Counted from the first letter of the stretch, positions 9,578 through 20,733 are shown. The stretch is 64,000 nt of DNA from Saccharothrix sp. NRRL B-16348 (GCF_001280085.1 NZ_LGED01000207.1:44327-108326); one strand, 5' to 3'. Numbers and translations: made by a program. Notes: generated by a model from the letters alone, not told the origin.

Positions 9578-9770
9578 TTGCGTCCATCCTGCATCACGGT
9601 CCGGCGGGCACGTCGCACCCCTGGTTGATCAACCGGCAACCGGTCGCGGCGATGCGCCAAGCGGTGCTCGATTTTCGGTCAGACCGATCACGCCCGCGCG
9701 CCGTGCACGTTCGCGCGGGCCATGCTAGAAGGCGACCACATGCCAGTCCGGCGTTCCCACCAGTTGGGAA
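9578..9770. promoter_or_regulatory. Promoter gap with palindrome and hairpin
   Basis: Upstream of the M20 operon lies a perfect 12-base palindrome GGTTGATCAACC (9623-9634), a candidate operator. CGGTC-A-GACCG follows at 9676-9686. GCCCGCGCG (9692-9700) and CGCGCGGGC (9712-9720) form a nine-base hairpin that probably ends the minus-strand gene at 9771. No gene is seen. Confidence 0.5.
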
Positions 9771-10094
9771 TCACCCGGACTTGCGGCCGGCCCTCCACTT
9801 CGACCAGCGCTTCTTGTTGCGCCAGTAGACGAGGGCGAACAGCACCACCGCGATACCGCCGAGCAGGAACTTCCGGCGCGTTTCGGCGCTCGACTCGGCC
9901 GAGGGCTCCTGCGGCGCGTCGATCGTCGGACCGGGCGGCACGGTGCCGTCGGGCTGGATGGTGCCGCCGGGCGCGAGCGTCTCGGTCGGCTGGGCCGCGA
10001 GGTGCGGCGCTGTCGTCACGGCCGCGCCTGTGCCCGACACGGTGAAGGCACCGGCCAGCACGAACAGGCACACCGCGAGCACAGATCGCCACAT
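9771..10094 (-). CDS. Small bitopic membrane protein of unknown function
   Basis: A 107-residue protein not assigned to a family. It has an N-terminal hydrophobic signal or anchor (residues 1-25), a Thr/Pro/Gly-rich outer segment, a second hydrophobic helix (about 78-94) and a very basic tail (RNKKRWSKWRAGRK) that would face the cytoplasm. The layout resembles sortase-type or Thr-Pro stalk proteins, but no LPXTG-like motif is present. ATG at 10094 is chosen because a TAGGCT box (10103-10108) lies eight bases upstream, predicting a leaderless start; a TTG three codons earlier is less likely. Confidence 0.55.
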   Translation of the reverse strand: MWRSVLAVCLFVLAGAFTVSGTGAAVTTAPHLAAQPTETLAPGGTIQPDGTVPPGPTIDAPQEPSAESSAETRRKFLLGGIAVVLFALVYWRNKKRWSKWRAGRKSG

Positions 10095-10127
10095 GGTCGC
10101 CAAGCCTAGCTACCGCCTTTCGTGGTT

Positions 10128-10187
10128 ACCACTGTCAGTGGTCATCCAAACCGGGCTTTGTTCACGTGCTGTGAGCGAACGAGCCCG
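10128..10187. terminator. meaB hairpin and adjacent palindrome
   Basis: CGGGCT (10152-10157) pairs with AGCCCG (10182-10187), with inner pairing GTTC/GAAC, immediately after the meaB stop; a probable terminator. Next to it, ACCACTG-T-CAGTGGT (10128-10142) is a 15-base inverted repeat upstream of the small membrane protein gene and could be its operator. Confidence 0.55.
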
Positions 10188-11192
10188 TCAGGTGCCCGCG
10201 CGGAACGCGGCCAGGATGCGTTCGGCGGCCAGGGTGGCGGTCAGCTCGCCCTCGCGCACCTGACGTTCCACCTCGGGCACGACCGACCGCACCCCGGGCG
10301 CCTCGCGCAGGCTCGTGAGCAGCTGGTCGTGCACCATCGCCCAGGTCCAGTCGACCTGCTGGCGACGCCGCCGCTCGGCCAGCCCACCGGCCGCCTCCAG
10401 GGTCTCCCGGTGCTTGGTGACCTGCTGCCACACGGTGTCGAGCCCGGAGCCGTCCAGCCCGCTGCACGTCAGCACGGGCGGGTGCCACAGCGCGTCGGCC
10501 GGGCGCAGCAGCCGCAGCGCGCCGGCCAGCTCGCGGGCGGCCTTGCGGGCGTCCAGCTCGTGCGGGCCGTCGGCCTTGTTGACCGCGATCACGTCGGCCA
10601 GCTCCAGCACGCCCTTCTTGATGCCCTGGAGCTGGTCGCCGGTGCGGGCGAGGGTGAGGAACAGCGAGCAGTCCGTCATGTTGGCCACCGCGACCTCGGA
10701 CTGGCCGACGCCGACCGTCTCGACCAGCACCACGTCGTAGCCCGCGGCCTCGACCAGCACGATCGACTCGCGGGTCGCCTTGGCCACGCCGCCGAGCGTG
10801 CCGGAGGTCGGCGACGGCCGGATGAACGCCGCCGGGTCGACCGCGAGCCGCGCCATCCGGGTCTTGTCGCCCAGGATCGAGCCGCCGGTGCGGGTGGACG
10901 ACGGGTCGACCGCCAGCACCGCCACCCGGTGGCCTTGGGCGGTCAACATCGAGCCGAACGCGTCGATGAACGTCGACTTGCCCACGCCGGGCACGCCGGT
11001 GATGCCGACGCGGTGCGCGTTGGCCCCGGAGAAACCGGAAGAGTGCGGCAGCAGCTCGACCAGCAGCTCCTGCGCCGACGCGCGGTGGTCCGGGCGCGTC
11101 GACTCGACCAGCGTGATGGCCCGCGCCAGCGTGCCGCGGTCGCCCGCGAGCACACCCTTGACGTACGCGCCGACGTCGACCGGCCTAGCCAT
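10188..11192 (-). CDS. meaB: Methylmalonyl-CoA mutase chaperone GTPase MeaB
   Basis: A 334-residue G3E-family P-loop GTPase (MeaB/ArgK) that gates adenosylcobalamin loading and protects methylmalonyl-CoA mutase from inactivation. Walker A GVPGVGKS is at residues 66-73; AVDPSS, the switch region [10 protein letters not shown] and the NKADG guanine-recognition motif follow. Its start overlaps the mutB stop by eight bases, and it lies last in the mutA-mutB-meaB operon, the usual arrangement. A hairpin follows its stop. Confidence 0.95.
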   Translation of the reverse strand: MARPVDVGAYVKGVLAGDRGTLARAITLVESTRPDHRASAQELLVELLPHSSGFSGANAHRVGITGVPGVGKSTFIDAFGSMLTAQGHRVAVLAVDPSSTRTGGSILGDKTRMARLAVDPAAFIRPSPTSGTLGGVAKATRESIVLVEAAGYDVVLVETVGVGQSEVAVANMTDCSLFLTLARTGDQLQGIKKGVLELADVIAVNKADGPHELDARKAARELAGALRLLRPADALWHPPVLTCSGLDGSGLDTVWQQVTKHRETLEAAGGLAERRRRQQVDWTWAMVHDQLLTSLREAPGVRSVVPEVERQVREGELTATLAAERILAAFRAGT

Positions 11193-13380
11193 CTCGTCCG
11201 GGCAGGTCGTCGTCGTGGCCGAGCTGCTCGGCGAGCTTGCGCAGCAGGTCGCCCGCCGCGTCGGCGATGACCGTGCCAGGCGGGAAGATCGCCGCCGCGC
11301 CCGCCTCGCGCAACGCGTCGAAGTCCTGCGGCGGGATCACGCCGCCGACCACGATCATGATGTCGTCGCGGCCCATCTCCGCCAGCGCCGAGCGCAGCGC
11401 GGGCACCAGCGTGAGGTGGCCCGCGGCCAGCGACGACACCCCGACGATGTGCACGTCGGCTTCCACGGCCTGGCGCGCGACCTCGTCCGGGGTCTGGAAC
11501 AGCGGGCCGACGTCCACGTCGAAGCCGAGGTCGGCGAACGCGGTCGCGATCACCTTCTGGCCGCGGTCGTGCCCGTCCTGGCCCATCTTGGCGACCAGGA
11601 TGCGCGGCCGACGCCCTTCGGCCTCGGCGAACGCCTCCACCACCTCGCGCGTGACCGCGACGTTGGACACCGCTCCGGCCTCCTCCCGGTACACGCCGGT
11701 GATGGTGCGGATCTGCGCCGAGTGCCTGCCCCACACCTTGCCCAGCGCCTCGGAGATCTCGCCGACGGTGGCCTTGGCGCGGGCCGCGGAGATGGCCAGC
11801 TCCAGCAGGTTGCCGTCCGAGCCCGCCGCGTTGGTCAGCGCGGTCAGCGCCGAGTCCACACTGGACTGGTCGCGTTCCGCGCGCAACCGGGCCAGCTTCG
11901 CCAGCTGCTGCGCGCGCACCCCGGCGTTGTCCACCTTGAGCACGTCGATCTTCTCGTCGAACTCGACCTGGTACTTGTTGACGCCGATCACGGGCTGCCG
12001 GCCGGAGTCGATGCGCGCCTGGGTGCGCGCGGCGGCCTCCTCGATGCGCAGCTTGGGGATGCCCGCGTCGATGGCCTGCGCCATCCCGCCTGCGGCCTCG
12101 ACCTCGGTGATGTGCGACCACGCGCGGTGCGCCAGGTCGTGCGTGAGGCGTTCCACGAACGCGCTGCCGCCCCACGGGTCGATCACCCGCGTGGTGCCGG
12201 ACTCCTGCTGGAGCAGCAGCTGGGTGTTGCGGGCGATGCGCGCGGAGAAGTCCGTCGGCAGGGCCAGCGCCTCGTCCAACGCGTTGGTGTGCAACGACTG
12301 CGTGTGCCCCTGCGTGGCGGCCATCGCCTCGACGCACGTGCGGGCGACGTTGTTGAACACGTCCTGCGCGGTCAGCGACCAGCCGGACGTCTGGCAGTGC
12401 GTGCGCAGGGACAGCGACTTCGGCGACTTCGGGTCGAAGCCCTTCACCAGCTTCGCCCACAGCAGCCGGGCGGCGCGCATCTTGGCGACTTCCATGAAGA
12501 AGTTCATGCCGATCGCCCAGAAGAACGACAGGCGCGGCGCGAACGCGTCGATGTCCAGTCCCGCGTCACGGCCCGCCCGCAGGTACTCCACGCCGTCCGC
12601 GAGCGTGTACGCCAGCTCCAGGTCGGCCGTCGCGCCTGCTTCCTGCATGTGGTAGCCGGAGATGGAGATGGAGTTGAACTTCGGCATCCGCCGCGACGTG
12701 AACCCGAAGATGTCGGAGATGATCCGCATCGACGGCTTCGGCGGGTAGATGTAGGTGTTGCGGACCATGAACTCCTTGAGGATGTCGTTCTGGATGGTCC
12801 CGGCGAGCTGCTCGGGCGCCACCCCCTGCTCCTCGGCCGCCACCACGTACAGCGCCAGGATCGGCAGCACCGCGCCGTTCATGGTCATCGACACGCTCAT
12901 CTTGTCCAGCGGGATGCCGTCGAACAGCTGACGCATGTCGTAGATCGAGTCGATGGCCACGCCCGCCATGCCGACGTCGCCCGCCACGCGCGGGTGGTCG
13001 GAGTCGTAGCCGCGGTGGGTGGCCAGGTCGAACGCGACCGAGAGCCCCTTCTGGCCGGCCGCGAGGTTGCGGCGGTAGAAGGCGTTGGACTCCTCGGCGG
13101 TGGAGAACCCGGCGTACTGCCGGATCGTCCACGGCTGGTTGACGTACATCGTCGGGTACGGGCCGCGCAGGAACGGCGCGATGCCCGGGTAGGTGGCGAG
13201 GAAGTCGAGGCCCTCGGTGTCGGCGGCCGTGTAGACGGGCTTGACGCCGATGCCCTCGGGCGTCTCCCACGCCAGCGCGTCCGCGCCCTTGCCGGTCGCT
13301 TCCTGGAGCGCGGCGTGCCACTGCGCGGCGTCGGCGGCGGTGGGCTCGCCGAGGTCGACGTCGGCGAAGTTCGGGATCAT
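11185..13380 (-). CDS. mutB: Methylmalonyl-CoA mutase, large (catalytic) subunit
   Basis: A 731-residue adenosylcobalamin enzyme interconverting (R)-methylmalonyl-CoA and succinyl-CoA in propionate and odd-chain metabolism. The N-terminal TIM barrel contains [19 protein letters not shown] and [11 protein letters not shown]; the C-terminal cobalamin domain begins near residue 592 and carries the DxHxxG motif (D602, H604, G607) with the lower-ligand histidine. The frame stays open upstream, but the start is ATG at 13380, overlapping the mutA stop (ATGA). Sub-gene length and motifs match the catalytic subunit exactly. Confidence 0.96.
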   Translation of the reverse strand: MIPNFADVDLGEPTAADAAQWHAALQEATGKGADALAWETPEGIGVKPVYTAADTEGLDFLATYPGIAPFLRGPYPTMYVNQPWTIRQYAGFSTAEESNAFYRRNLAAGQKGLSVAFDLATHRGYDSDHPRVAGDVGMAGVAIDSIYDMRQLFDGIPLDKMSVSMTMNGAVLPILALYVVAAEEQGVAPEQLAGTIQNDILKEFMVRNTYIYPPKPSMRIISDIFGFTSRRMPKFNSISISGYHMQEAGATADLELAYTLADGVEYLRAGRDAGLDIDAFAPRLSFFWAIGMNFFMEVAKMRAARLLWAKLVKGFDPKSPKSLSLRTHCQTSGWSLTAQDVFNNVARTCVEAMAATQGHTQSLHTNALDEALALPTDFSARIARNTQLLLQQESGTTRVIDPWGGSAFVERLTHDLAHRAWSHITEVEAAGGMAQAIDAGIPKLRIEEAAARTQARIDSGRQPVIGVNKYQVEFDEKIDVLKVDNAGVRAQQLAKLARLRAERDQSSVDSALTALTNAAGSDGNLLELAISAARAKATVGEISEALGKVWGRHSAQIRTITGVYREEAGAVSNVAVTREVVEAFAEAEGRRPRILVAKMGQDGHDRGQKVIATAFADLGFDVDVGPLFQTPDEVARQAVEADVHIVGVSSLAAGHLTLVPALRSALAEMGRDDIMIVVGGVIPPQDFDALREAGAAAIFPPGTVIADAAGDLLRKLAEQLGHDDDLPGRDG

Positions 13381-15152
13381 CGCTGGACTCCAAGGGACTC
13401 GAACGCGTGCTCCAGCACGTCCAGCGCCGGGCAGCCGGTGAACACGTACTCGTCGATCTCGGCCTCGGACTGCTTCCCGGCCAGCAGGATCCGCTCGGCG
13501 CCCGCTTCGCGCAGCGCTCGCGCGACCGGTGCGGCCAGTTGGGCGTAGCCGGTATCGCTGCCGCACAGGCAGGCGATCCGGGCGCCGCTCTCGCGGAACT
13601 TCGCGACCACGTCGTCCACGGTCTTGGTGGGCCCGGCGTTCGGCGTCTCGATGCCGCCCGCCTGGAAGAGGTTCGCCGCGAACGTGGCCCGCGCGGTGTG
13701 CGCGGCGACGGGGCCGAGCGTGGCCAGGAAGACCTTCGGGCGTTCGGGGCTCGCGTCGGCCGCGTCCCGCAGCGCCTCGAAGTCCTGGGCGTAGCGGATG
13801 CGCGGCAGCCCGCCGCCCGGCTCCTCCGGCGCGGGTTCGCGGGTCACGGGCTGCTCGGCGAGGTTCGGGAACTCGCTCACGCCGGTGAGCGCGTCGGTCC
13901 GGTCGGCCAGGTTCGCCCGCCGGCGCTCCCAGGTGGCCGCGATCCGGTCCCCGACCAGGTCGAACGCCCGGGGCAGCCCGCCGGCGGCCTCGATCTCGCG
14001 GAACCACGCCCACGCGGCGTGCGCGAGGTCGTCGGTGAGCCGTTCCACGTACCAGGAGCCGCCCGCCGGGTCGATCACGCCGGCCAGCTTCGACTCCTCC
14101 AGCAGCAGCGACTGCGTGTTGCGGGCGACGCGCCGCGCGAAGTCGTCGGACAGGCCGATCGCGTGGTCGAACGGCAGCACGGTCACCGCGTCCGCCCCGC
14201 CGAGGCCCGCGCCGAAGCACGCCACGGTGGTGCGCAGCATGTTCACCCACGGGTCGCGGCGGGTCATCATCGCGGGCGACGTGACCGCGTGCTGCACCTG
14301 CGGGCTCGGCGCGCCGGCGACCTCGGTGACCCGCGCCCAGAGCCGCCTGGCGGCCCGGAACTTCGCGATGGTGAGGAACTGGTCGGCGGTCGCCGCGTAC
14401 CGGAACTCCAGCAGCCGCACGGCTTCCGCCACGCCCAACCCGGCTTCGGTCAGGTGCCGCAGGTAGGCCACGCCGGCCGCGAGGGACGCGCCCAGCTCCT
14501 CCGCGTCCGAGCCGCCCGCCTCGTGGAACGGCAGGCCGTCCACGACGACCAGGCGCAGTCCGGGGAACGCGCGGGCCCTGCCGAGCAGGTCGGTCAACGC
14601 CTTCAGGTCGGCGGGCCGTCCTGTGCGCGCCTGCACGCCCAGCGGGTCCGCGCCGACGTTGCCCCGCACCTCGTCGGCGAGCACCGGCCGCTGGTCCCAG
14701 ACCCGCAGCATGGCCCGCCCGGCTTCGAGGAAGTCCGCGCCCGCGTCCACGACCACCGGCGCGAGGTCCAGGTAGACGTCGGCCAGCACGTCGTCGTACG
14801 TCGCCGGGTCGAGGCCCTTGAGCCAGAGCGACGTGACGCCGTTCTGCAGGTCGGCCATCACCGCCTCGCGGTCGGCCACCCGCTGCTGCTGGCGGACGTC
14901 CCAGCCCTCGACCGCGCCCTGCGGCCGGCCGCCGCGGGTGAACGGGGCCAGCCCCGGGAAACCGGCGTCCGGAGCCCGGTCGTCGGCGGTGTAGAGCGGT
15001 TGCACGGCGATGCCGTCGTAGGTGGTGGTGATCAGCGACCCGAAGTCCGCACCCGACTTGCGCAGCACGCCGTGGACCAGGTCCAGCCACTGCTCGCGGT
15101 CAGGGGTGGGGAACTCGGCGGCCAGCGCCAACTCGCCTGACGGCTCCATCAT
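13377..15152 (-). CDS. mutA: Methylmalonyl-CoA mutase, small subunit
   Basis: A 591-residue non-catalytic partner of MutB. The same barrel-plus-cobalamin-like-domain layout is present, but the DxHxxG cobalamin motif is missing: the equivalent segment reads [17 protein letters not shown], as in known small subunits. First gene of the operon; its stop overlaps mutB (ATGA). Two consecutive Met codons (15152 and 15149) are possible starts; GGGG precedes them weakly, and a TAACAC box about eight bases upstream could make it leaderless. Divergent from the kinase gene. Confidence 0.93.
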   Translation of the reverse strand: MMEPSGELALAAEFPTPDREQWLDLVHGVLRKSGADFGSLITTTYDGIAVQPLYTADDRAPDAGFPGLAPFTRGGRPQGAVEGWDVRQQQRVADREAVMADLQNGVTSLWLKGLDPATYDDVLADVYLDLAPVVVDAGADFLEAGRAMLRVWDQRPVLADEVRGNVGADPLGVQARTGRPADLKALTDLLGRARAFPGLRLVVVDGLPFHEAGGSDAEELGASLAAGVAYLRHLTEAGLGVAEAVRLLEFRYAATADQFLTIAKFRAARRLWARVTEVAGAPSPQVQHAVTSPAMMTRRDPWVNMLRTTVACFGAGLGGADAVTVLPFDHAIGLSDDFARRVARNTQSLLLEESKLAGVIDPAGGSWYVERLTDDLAHAAWAWFREIEAAGGLPRAFDLVGDRIAATWERRRANLADRTDALTGVSEFPNLAEQPVTREPAPEEPGGGLPRIRYAQDFEALRDAADASPERPKVFLATLGPVAAHTARATFAANLFQAGGIETPNAGPTKTVDDVVAKFRESGARIACLCGSDTGYAQLAAPVARALREAGAERILLAGKQSEAEIDEYVFTGCPALDVLEHAFESLGVQR

Positions 15153-15236
15153 GCCCCGCAGTGTTACTCACCAGTAGAACGACGGCTATGTGAGGTTCAC
15201 CGCCGTGAACGATGCAGAGGCCAGTCTTCCACGCTG

Positions 15237-16922
15237 GTGAATGATGGCCGAGTGGAATCCGAGCGACTGATCGCCGGCCGCTACCGCCTGCGGCACGTCC
15301 TGGGGCGTGGCTCGATGGGCACCGTCTGGGCCGCGCACGACGAGGTCCTGCGCCGGGACGTGGCGGTGAAGGAGATCCTGCGGCCGGCCGGCGCGCCCGA
15401 CGACGAGGCCGAGGTGCTGCGGGAGCGCACGTTGCGCGAGGCCCGGTCGGCGGCGGCGCTCGCGCACCCGAACCTGGTCACGCTGTACGACGTGGTGCAG
15501 GTCGACGGCGACCCGTACGTGGTGATGGAGCTGGTGCCGTCGTCGTCGCTGGCGGAGGTGGTGCGGCAGCGGGGGCCGTTGACCGACGTGCAGGGCGCGG
15601 TGGTGGCGGACGCGGTGGCCGCCGCGCTGGAGGCCGCGCACCGGGCCGGGATCACGCACCGGGACGTGAAGCCGGGCAACGTGCTCGTGGCCGACGACGG
15701 CCGGGTGAAGCTCACCGACTTCGGCATCGCCCGCAACGTCGCCGAGGCCACCCTGACCAGCCGCGGCATCATGCTGGGCACGCCCGCGTTCATCGCGCCC
15801 GAGGTGGCGGCGGGCGGTGCGGTGTCGTTCGCGGCGGACCAGTGGTCGTTGGGCGCGACGCTGTTCGCCGCGATGACCGGGCAGCAGCCGTACGAGGGCA
15901 CGAACGTGCTGCGGACGATCAACGAGGTGGTGCACGGCGACGTGCCGTCGGCGGCGGCCTGCGGTGCGTTGGAGGCCGTGGTCGCGGGGCTGATGGTGAA
16001 GGCGCCGGACGAGCGGATGCCGTTGGCGGAGGTGCGGCGGCTGGTCCGGCCGTTGCTGCCCGAGCTGGGCACGGACGTGTTCCCGGCGTCGACGGCCGCC
16101 CGGCCGGTGGTGGAGATCGTGCGGCCGGCGCCGGCCAAGCCGCCGATACCGCCGGACACGCCGTTGGCCGCCGATCCCGGCCCGTTGCCGTTCATGGCGG
16201 CGGACGCGCCGACGCGCGAGCTGACCCGTCGGCCGGGGTTGACGGTGCTGGTGGCGCTGTCGGCGGCGGTGCTGTTCGCGATCGGCAGCGTGTCCGGCTT
16301 CGCCCTGACCAGGACGGTCGCGGGCGCGTCCCTCCTGCCCCCACCCACCCAGGACGCCCCGTCGCCGCCCGCGATCACCGAGACGCCGTCGCTGCTGCCG
16401 ACCACGGCGTCGGCCGCGACGGCGAACGGCGAGCAGGGCGCCGAGTTCACCATCGAGGTGGGGCCGGACTGGACCAGCTTCCTGGAGCAGCGGGTGAACA
16501 ACGGGCTCGGCCCGAGCACGGCGGTCCACCTGGTCTCGCCGAACGGGTGGTACGAGGTGACGGTGCAGCGGTTCCCGGACTACTACGAGCGGAACACGAT
16601 CAAGGACTACCTGCAGCTGGTGCGGTCGAGGTGGGCGGAGGACCAGTACTTCGGCGAGGTGGTGGAGGGGACCGACGTCCTGCCGCCGGGTGGGAAGGAG
16701 TCGGGCGTCCAGTACAGCTACCGGACCGTCGAACGCGCCACCCCACTGGCCCGCGGCACCGCCTCGCCCGGCCCCGACCTGCGCCGCAGCCGCTACTCCC
16801 GCGTCCTGCCGCGGGGCAACGACCTGTGGGTGGTGGAGGTCGTGGTGCCGACGGAGCAGGAGGAGACGGGGCGGAGCAGGCTGTTCGACACGATCGCGCC
16901 GACCTTCAGGGTGAACGACTAG
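15237..16922 (+). CDS. Receptor-like serine/threonine protein kinase (PknB family)
   Basis: A 561-residue membrane kinase. The cytoplasmic kinase domain spans about residues 12-275: glycine loop GRGSMG (23-28), lysine K45, HRDVKPGN (141-148), DFG (161-163). A proline-rich juxtamembrane linker and one membrane helix (335-357) follow, then a short linker and an outer domain of about 170 residues with no PASTA repeats. The outer part is not recognised; it resembles the ligand-sensing domains of other actinobacterial kinases only in general form. GTG at 15237 is the first start; a second GTG lies five codons downstream. Its TAG overlaps the convergent MFS stop. Confidence 0.88.
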   Translation: MNDGRVESERLIAGRYRLRHVLGRGSMGTVWAAHDEVLRRDVAVKEILRPAGAPDDEAEVLRERTLREARSAAALAHPNLVTLYDVVQVDGDPYVVMELVPSSSLAEVVRQRGPLTDVQGAVVADAVAAALEAAHRAGITHRDVKPGNVLVADDGRVKLTDFGIARNVAEATLTSRGIMLGTPAFIAPEVAAGGAVSFAADQWSLGATLFAAMTGQQPYEGTNVLRTINEVVHGDVPSAAACGALEAVVAGLMVKAPDERMPLAEVRRLVRPLLPELGTDVFPASTAARPVVEIVRPAPAKPPIPPDTPLAADPGPLPFMAADAPTRELTRRPGLTVLVALSAAVLFAIGSVSGFALTRTVAGASLLPPPTQDAPSPPAITETPSLLPTTASAATANGEQGAEFTIEVGPDWTSFLEQRVNNGLGPSTAVHLVSPNGWYEVTVQRFPDYYERNTIKDYLQLVRSRWAEDQYFGEVVEGTDVLPPGGKESGVQYSYRTVERATPLARGTASPGPDLRRSRYSRVLPRGNDLWVVEVVVPTEQEETGRSRLFDTIAPTFRVND

Positions 16923-18118
16923 CGGACGTCGGCGGATCGCGCGGTGACGGTGATCGTGGCCGCCGCTCCGATGACCGCCGTCGTGATCACGGCGGTGGTC
17001 GGCCAGCCGAACCACTCGACCGCCGTCGCGCCGAACGCGGTGCCGAGGCTGCCGCCCACGAAGTACACCAGCATGTACGCGCTGTTGAACCGCGCCGGAG
17101 CCGAAGGGTCGAGGGCGAGCACGGTGCTCTGGTTCGCGACCTGGGCGGCGAAGAGGCCGGCGTCGAAGAGGGCCAGGCAGACCACGGTCACGACGGTGTT
17201 CGCGAGCGTGAAGCCGATGACCACCGCGGCGGCGCCCGCCAAGGCCAAGCCCACCAGGACGACGCGCCGAGCGCCCACCCGGTCGGTCCAGGCGCCGGCG
17301 ACCCGCGTCGCGAGGACACCCGAGAGGCCGGCCAGCGCGTACAGGCCGATCCGCTCGGCCGAGTACGAGTGCGGTGGCGCCGAGAGGGCTGCCGCGAGCC
17401 CGGACCACAGGGCGCAGAACCCGAAGAACCAGAGGGCGCCGCGCAGTGCCGCGAGCCGGAGCGGTGCGTGCCGGGCGAACAGTCCGGGAAGTGAGCGCAG
17501 GGTGGCCAGGTAGCCGTGCTCGACGCCGCCCCGCGCGGCCGGGAGCACCGACAGCGAGCACAGCGCGACCACCGCGCAGGCGGCGGCGAACACGAGGACC
17601 ATGCCGCGCCAGCCGAGCTGGTCGGCGAGCCACCCGCCCGCGATCCGGCCGGCCAGGATGCCGGCCGAGATCCCGGCGGTCACGATGCCCAGGACCGTCG
17701 CGCGTCGCCGTGCCGCGGCGAGCCGCCCGGCTACCGAACTGAGGCCCGCGCCCACCGCCGAGCAGGCGCCGATCACGCCGATCACCGATCCCAGCACCGG
17801 CACATTGCCCACCGCTGCGCTCAACGCCAACGCGACCGCCAGGACCCCGAACTGAGCCGCGAGCACCCGTCTCGGGGAGAAGCGGTCGACCAGCGGGACG
17901 AGCAGGCCCAGTCCGACCACGTAGCCGACCGGCCCGCACGCGAGCGCGAGTCCGACCGCGGCGATCGACGAGCCCAGCGACTCGGCGACGTCCGCGATCG
18001 CGGGCTGCAACGGGTAGGTCGTCGACGTCCCGAGCGCGGCCGCGAGCGACATGAACCACACCGCGGACCCGCGCAACGGGGTGGCGTTCGCGGTTTCGGC
18101 GACAGAATGGACATTCAC
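16919..18118 (-). CDS. MFS transporter (drug or metabolite exporter type)
   Basis: A 399-residue major facilitator protein with twelve predicted helices. The motif-A-like loop VPLVDRFSPRRVL follows the second helix, and GRIAGGWLADQLGWRG matches the equivalent motif of the exporter subfamilies. The substrate cannot be told. GTG at 18118 is preferred because a TACGGT box (18127-18132) lies eight bases upstream, giving a nearly leaderless start. It converges on the kinase gene, the two stop codons sharing the bases CTAG, so there is no room for a terminator. Confidence 0.85.
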   Translation of the reverse strand: MNVHSVAETANATPLRGSAVWFMSLAAALGTSTTYPLQPAIADVAESLGSSIAAVGLALACGPVGYVVGLGLLVPLVDRFSPRRVLAAQFGVLAVALALSAAVGNVPVLGSVIGVIGACSAVGAGLSSVAGRLAAARRRATVLGIVTAGISAGILAGRIAGGWLADQLGWRGMVLVFAAACAVVALCSLSVLPAARGGVEHGYLATLRSLPGLFARHAPLRLAALRGALWFFGFCALWSGLAAALSAPPHSYSAERIGLYALAGLSGVLATRVAGAWTDRVGARRVVLVGLALAGAAAVVIGFTLANTVVTVVCLALFDAGLFAAQVANQSTVLALDPSAPARFNSAYMLVYFVGGSLGTAFGATAVEWFGWPTTAVITTAVIGAAATITVTARSADVR

Positions 18119-18268
18119 AGGAATCGACCGTAGGGAGGCGGAAATGCCCGTGCCGGCGGAATTTCGACCAACCGTTCCGGCGAATCCCGGTCTCGGGTTC
18201 AGCAGCGCCCAGACCGGCTGCGGCGAGCCGTCACCACGGCACTGCGGGCAACGGCGTCAGGCGGCGAT

Positions 18269-18274
18269 TAGGCT
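18269..18274 (+). promoter_or_regulatory. -10 box of pnp (leaderless start)
   Basis: TAGGCT six bases before the GTG at 18281. No ribosome site precedes the start, which fits a leaderless transcript. The remaining gap from 18119 shows no other clear signal. Confidence 0.6.
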
Positions 18275-18280
18275 CGCGGC

Positions 18281-19093
18281 GTGACCGGTATCGATGAGAA
18301 GACCACCCCTGAGGCCCTGGCCACCGACGCGGCCAAGGCGTTGGCCGAGCGGACCGGGGTGGACAGGCACGACATCGCCGTCGTCCTCGGGTCGGGGTGG
18401 CGTCCCGCCGCCGACCTCATCGGCGAGCCCACCGCCGAGGTGCCCATGGGCGAGCTGCCCGGGTTCGAGGCGCCCACCGCCGTCGGCCACGGCGGCACGG
18501 TGCGGTCGGTGCGCGTCGGCGACAAGAACGTGCTGGTCATGCTGGGCCGGACGCACGGGTACGAGGGCAAGGGCGTGGCCAAGGTCGTGCACGGCGTGCG
18601 CACGGCCGCGGCGTCCGGTGTCGGCACGGTCGTGCTGACGAACGCGGCGGGCGGCCTGCGGCAGGGCATGACGGTCGGCCAGCCGGTGCTGATCAGCGAC
18701 CACCTGAACCTGACCGCGTCGTCACCGCTGGTCGGGGCGCGGTTCGTGGACCTCACCGACCTCTACTCGCCGCGGCTGCGCGACCTCGCCCGGGAGATCG
18801 ACCCGTCGTTGGAGGACGGCGTCTACGCGGGCCTGCCGGGGCCGCACTTCGAGACGCCCGCCGAGATCCGGATGCTGCGCACGATGGGCGCGGACCTGGT
18901 CGGCATGTCCACCGTGCTGGAGGCCATCGCGGCCCGCGCGGAGGGCGTGGAGGTGTTCGGCCTGTCCCTGGTGACGAACCTGGCCGCGGGCATCACCGGC
19001 GAGCCGCTCAACCACGAAGAGGTGCTGGAGGCGGGCCAGGCGGCGGCGAGCCGGATGGGCGCGCTGCTGCGCGAGCTGGTGACCCGGGCATGA
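18281..19093 (+). CDS. punA: Purine-nucleoside phosphorylase (trimeric type)
   Basis: A 270-residue enzyme that splits purine (deoxy)nucleosides with phosphate into base and (deoxy)ribose 1-phosphate. Phosphate-binding GSGW is at 37-40; purine-site residues line up with those of human PNP at a constant offset: E191, M209 and N233 for E201, M219 and N243. This marks the trimeric class using guanine/hypoxanthine nucleosides. It overlaps pmmB by four bases (ATGA), the same pair as deoD-pmmB of M. tuberculosis. Confidence 0.94.
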   Translation: MTGIDEKTTPEALATDAAKALAERTGVDRHDIAVVLGSGWRPAADLIGEPTAEVPMGELPGFEAPTAVGHGGTVRSVRVGDKNVLVMLGRTHGYEGKGVAKVVHGVRTAAASGVGTVVLTNAAGGLRQGMTVGQPVLISDHLNLTASSPLVGARFVDLTDLYSPRLRDLAREIDPSLEDGVYAGLPGPHFETPAEIRMLRTMGADLVGMSTVLEAIAARAEGVEVFGLSLVTNLAAGITGEPLNHEEVLEAGQAAASRMGALLRELVTRA

Positions 19094-20706
19094 CCCTCGC
19101 CCCGGCCCTGCGCGACGCCGCGTTCCGCTGGATCGCCGACGACCCCGACCCGGCGACGCGCCTGGAACTGCAGACCGTCGTGGCGCGGGCGATGGGCGGT
19201 GACGCCGCCGCGGCCGACGAGGTCGCCGACCGGATGGCGGGCCCGCTGACGTTCGGCACGGCGGGGCTGCGCGGTCCCGTGCGGGCCGGGCCGAACGGGA
19301 TGAACCGGGCCGTGGTCATCCGCACCACGGCGGGCCTCGCCGCGTGGCTCAAGGCGCACGGGCACGTCGGCACGGTGTTCGTCGGCCGGGACGCGCGGCA
19401 CGGGTCGGAGGACTTCGCCGCGGCCGCGGCCGGTGTGCTGGCGGGCGCGGGGTTCACCGTGCGGGTGCTGCCGGGGCCGTTGCCGACGCCGGTGCTGGCG
19501 TTCCTGGTCAAGCGGCACGACGCGGTGGCGGGCGTGCAGATCACCGCGTCGCACAACCCGCCCGCGGACAACGGCTACAAGCTGTACCTGGCGGGCGGCG
19601 GGCAGATCGTGCCGCCGGAGGACCGCGAGATCGAGGCGGCGATCCGGGGCGTGCCCGCGGCCGTGTCGGTGCCGTTGTCGGACGACTACCTGCCGGTGTC
19701 GGACGCCGAGGTGGACGAGTACCTGGAACGGGTCGCGTCACTGCCCCGCGGCACGGCCCGTGACCTGCGGGTGGTGTTGACGCCGATGCACGGCGTCGGC
19801 GGCGCCACGGCGGTGGAGGCGTTGCGGCGGGCCGGGTTCACCGACGTGCGGGTGGTGCGCGAGCAGGCCGTGCCGGACCCGGGGTTCCCGACCGTGGCGT
19901 TCCCGAACCCGGAGGAGCCGGGCGCGGCGGACCGGTTGCTGGCGCTGGCGGCGGCGGAGGAAGCCGACCTGGCCATCGCCCTCGACCCGGACGCCGACCG
20001 GTGCGCGCTGGGCGTGCGCGAGCGGGACGGGTCGTGGCGGATGCTGCGCGGCGACGAGACCGGTGTGCTCCTCGGATCGATGGTGCTGTCCACTGTGGAG
20101 AGCCCTGATCCGTTGGTCGCCACGACGATCGTGTCGTCCTCGTTGCTGAAGTCGATCGCGCAGGCGCACGGCGCGCGTTACGCGGAGACGTTGACCGGGT
20201 TCAAGTGGCTGGTGCGCGCGGGCGACGGCCTGGTGTTCGCGTACGAGGAGGCGTTGGGCAACTGCGTCGACCCCTCGCACGTGAACGACAAGGACGGCAT
20301 CTCGGCGGCCGTGGTGGCGTGCGACCTGGCGGCCGGGTTGAAGGCGGCCGGCCGCACCCTGCTGGACGCGCTGGACCAGCTCGCCGTCGACCACGGCCTG
20401 CACCTGACCGACCAGGTGTCGCTGCGGTTCACCGACCTGAGCCGGATCGGGGCGTTGATGGCCCGGTTGCGCGGCCGGCCGCCGGAGGGTTTCGCGTTCG
20501 AGGACCTGCTGCCCGAGGCCGACGTGGTCAGGCTGACCCGCGAGGGCGTGCGGGTGGTCGTGCGGCCGTCCGGCACCGAGCCGAAGCTCAAGGCGTACCT
20601 GGAGGTCGTCGAACCGGTGTCCGACGACCTGCCGGCCGCCCGCGTGCGCGCCCGGGACCGGTTGGCCGAGCTGCGGGCTCAGGTGTCCGAGCTGCTCGCG
20701 GACTGA
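19090..20706 (+). CDS. pmmB: Phospho-sugar mutase, PmmB type
   Basis: A 538-residue alpha-D-phosphohexomutase. The active phosphoserine is S154 in TASHNP, the metal loop is DPDADR (D299, D301, D303), and the phosphate-clamp [12 protein letters not shown] closes the C-terminal domain. The family moves phosphate between C1 and C6 (or C1 and C5) of sugars. PmmB proteins are labelled phosphomannomutase, but strict coupling with a nucleoside phosphorylase suggests that this one may act on (deoxy)ribose phosphate, filling the missing phosphopentomutase step between Pnp/DeoA and DeoC. That role is inference. ATG at 19090 is set by the ATGA overlap; the longer open frame upstream is an accident. Confidence 0.88.
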   Translation: MTLAPALRDAAFRWIADDPDPATRLELQTVVARAMGGDAAAADEVADRMAGPLTFGTAGLRGPVRAGPNGMNRAVVIRTTAGLAAWLKAHGHVGTVFVGRDARHGSEDFAAAAAGVLAGAGFTVRVLPGPLPTPVLAFLVKRHDAVAGVQITASHNPPADNGYKLYLAGGGQIVPPEDREIEAAIRGVPAAVSVPLSDDYLPVSDAEVDEYLERVASLPRGTARDLRVVLTPMHGVGGATAVEALRRAGFTDVRVVREQAVPDPGFPTVAFPNPEEPGAADRLLALAAAEEADLAIALDPDADRCALGVRERDGSWRMLRGDETGVLLGSMVLSTVESPDPLVATTIVSSSLLKSIAQAHGARYAETLTGFKWLVRAGDGLVFAYEEALGNCVDPSHVNDKDGISAAVVACDLAAGLKAAGRTLLDALDQLAVDHGLHLTDQVSLRFTDLSRIGALMARLRGRPPEGFAFEDLLPEADVVRLTREGVRVVVRPSGTEPKLKAYLEVVEPVSDDLPAARVRARDRLAELRAQVSELLAD

Positions 20707-20733
20707 ACGGTCACGACTCGCAGGTCACGAGGC

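Noticed and set aside
13381..15090. mutB frame open through mutA, suggesting one fused protein
   Set aside because: The upstream part is arginine/glycine-rich shadow sequence of the mutA gene; mutB begins at 13380.
18397..19089. pmmB frame extending far upstream through pnp
   Set aside because: The extension is out of frame with pnp and has no conserved sequence; the ATGA overlap at 19090 gives a normal-length mutase.
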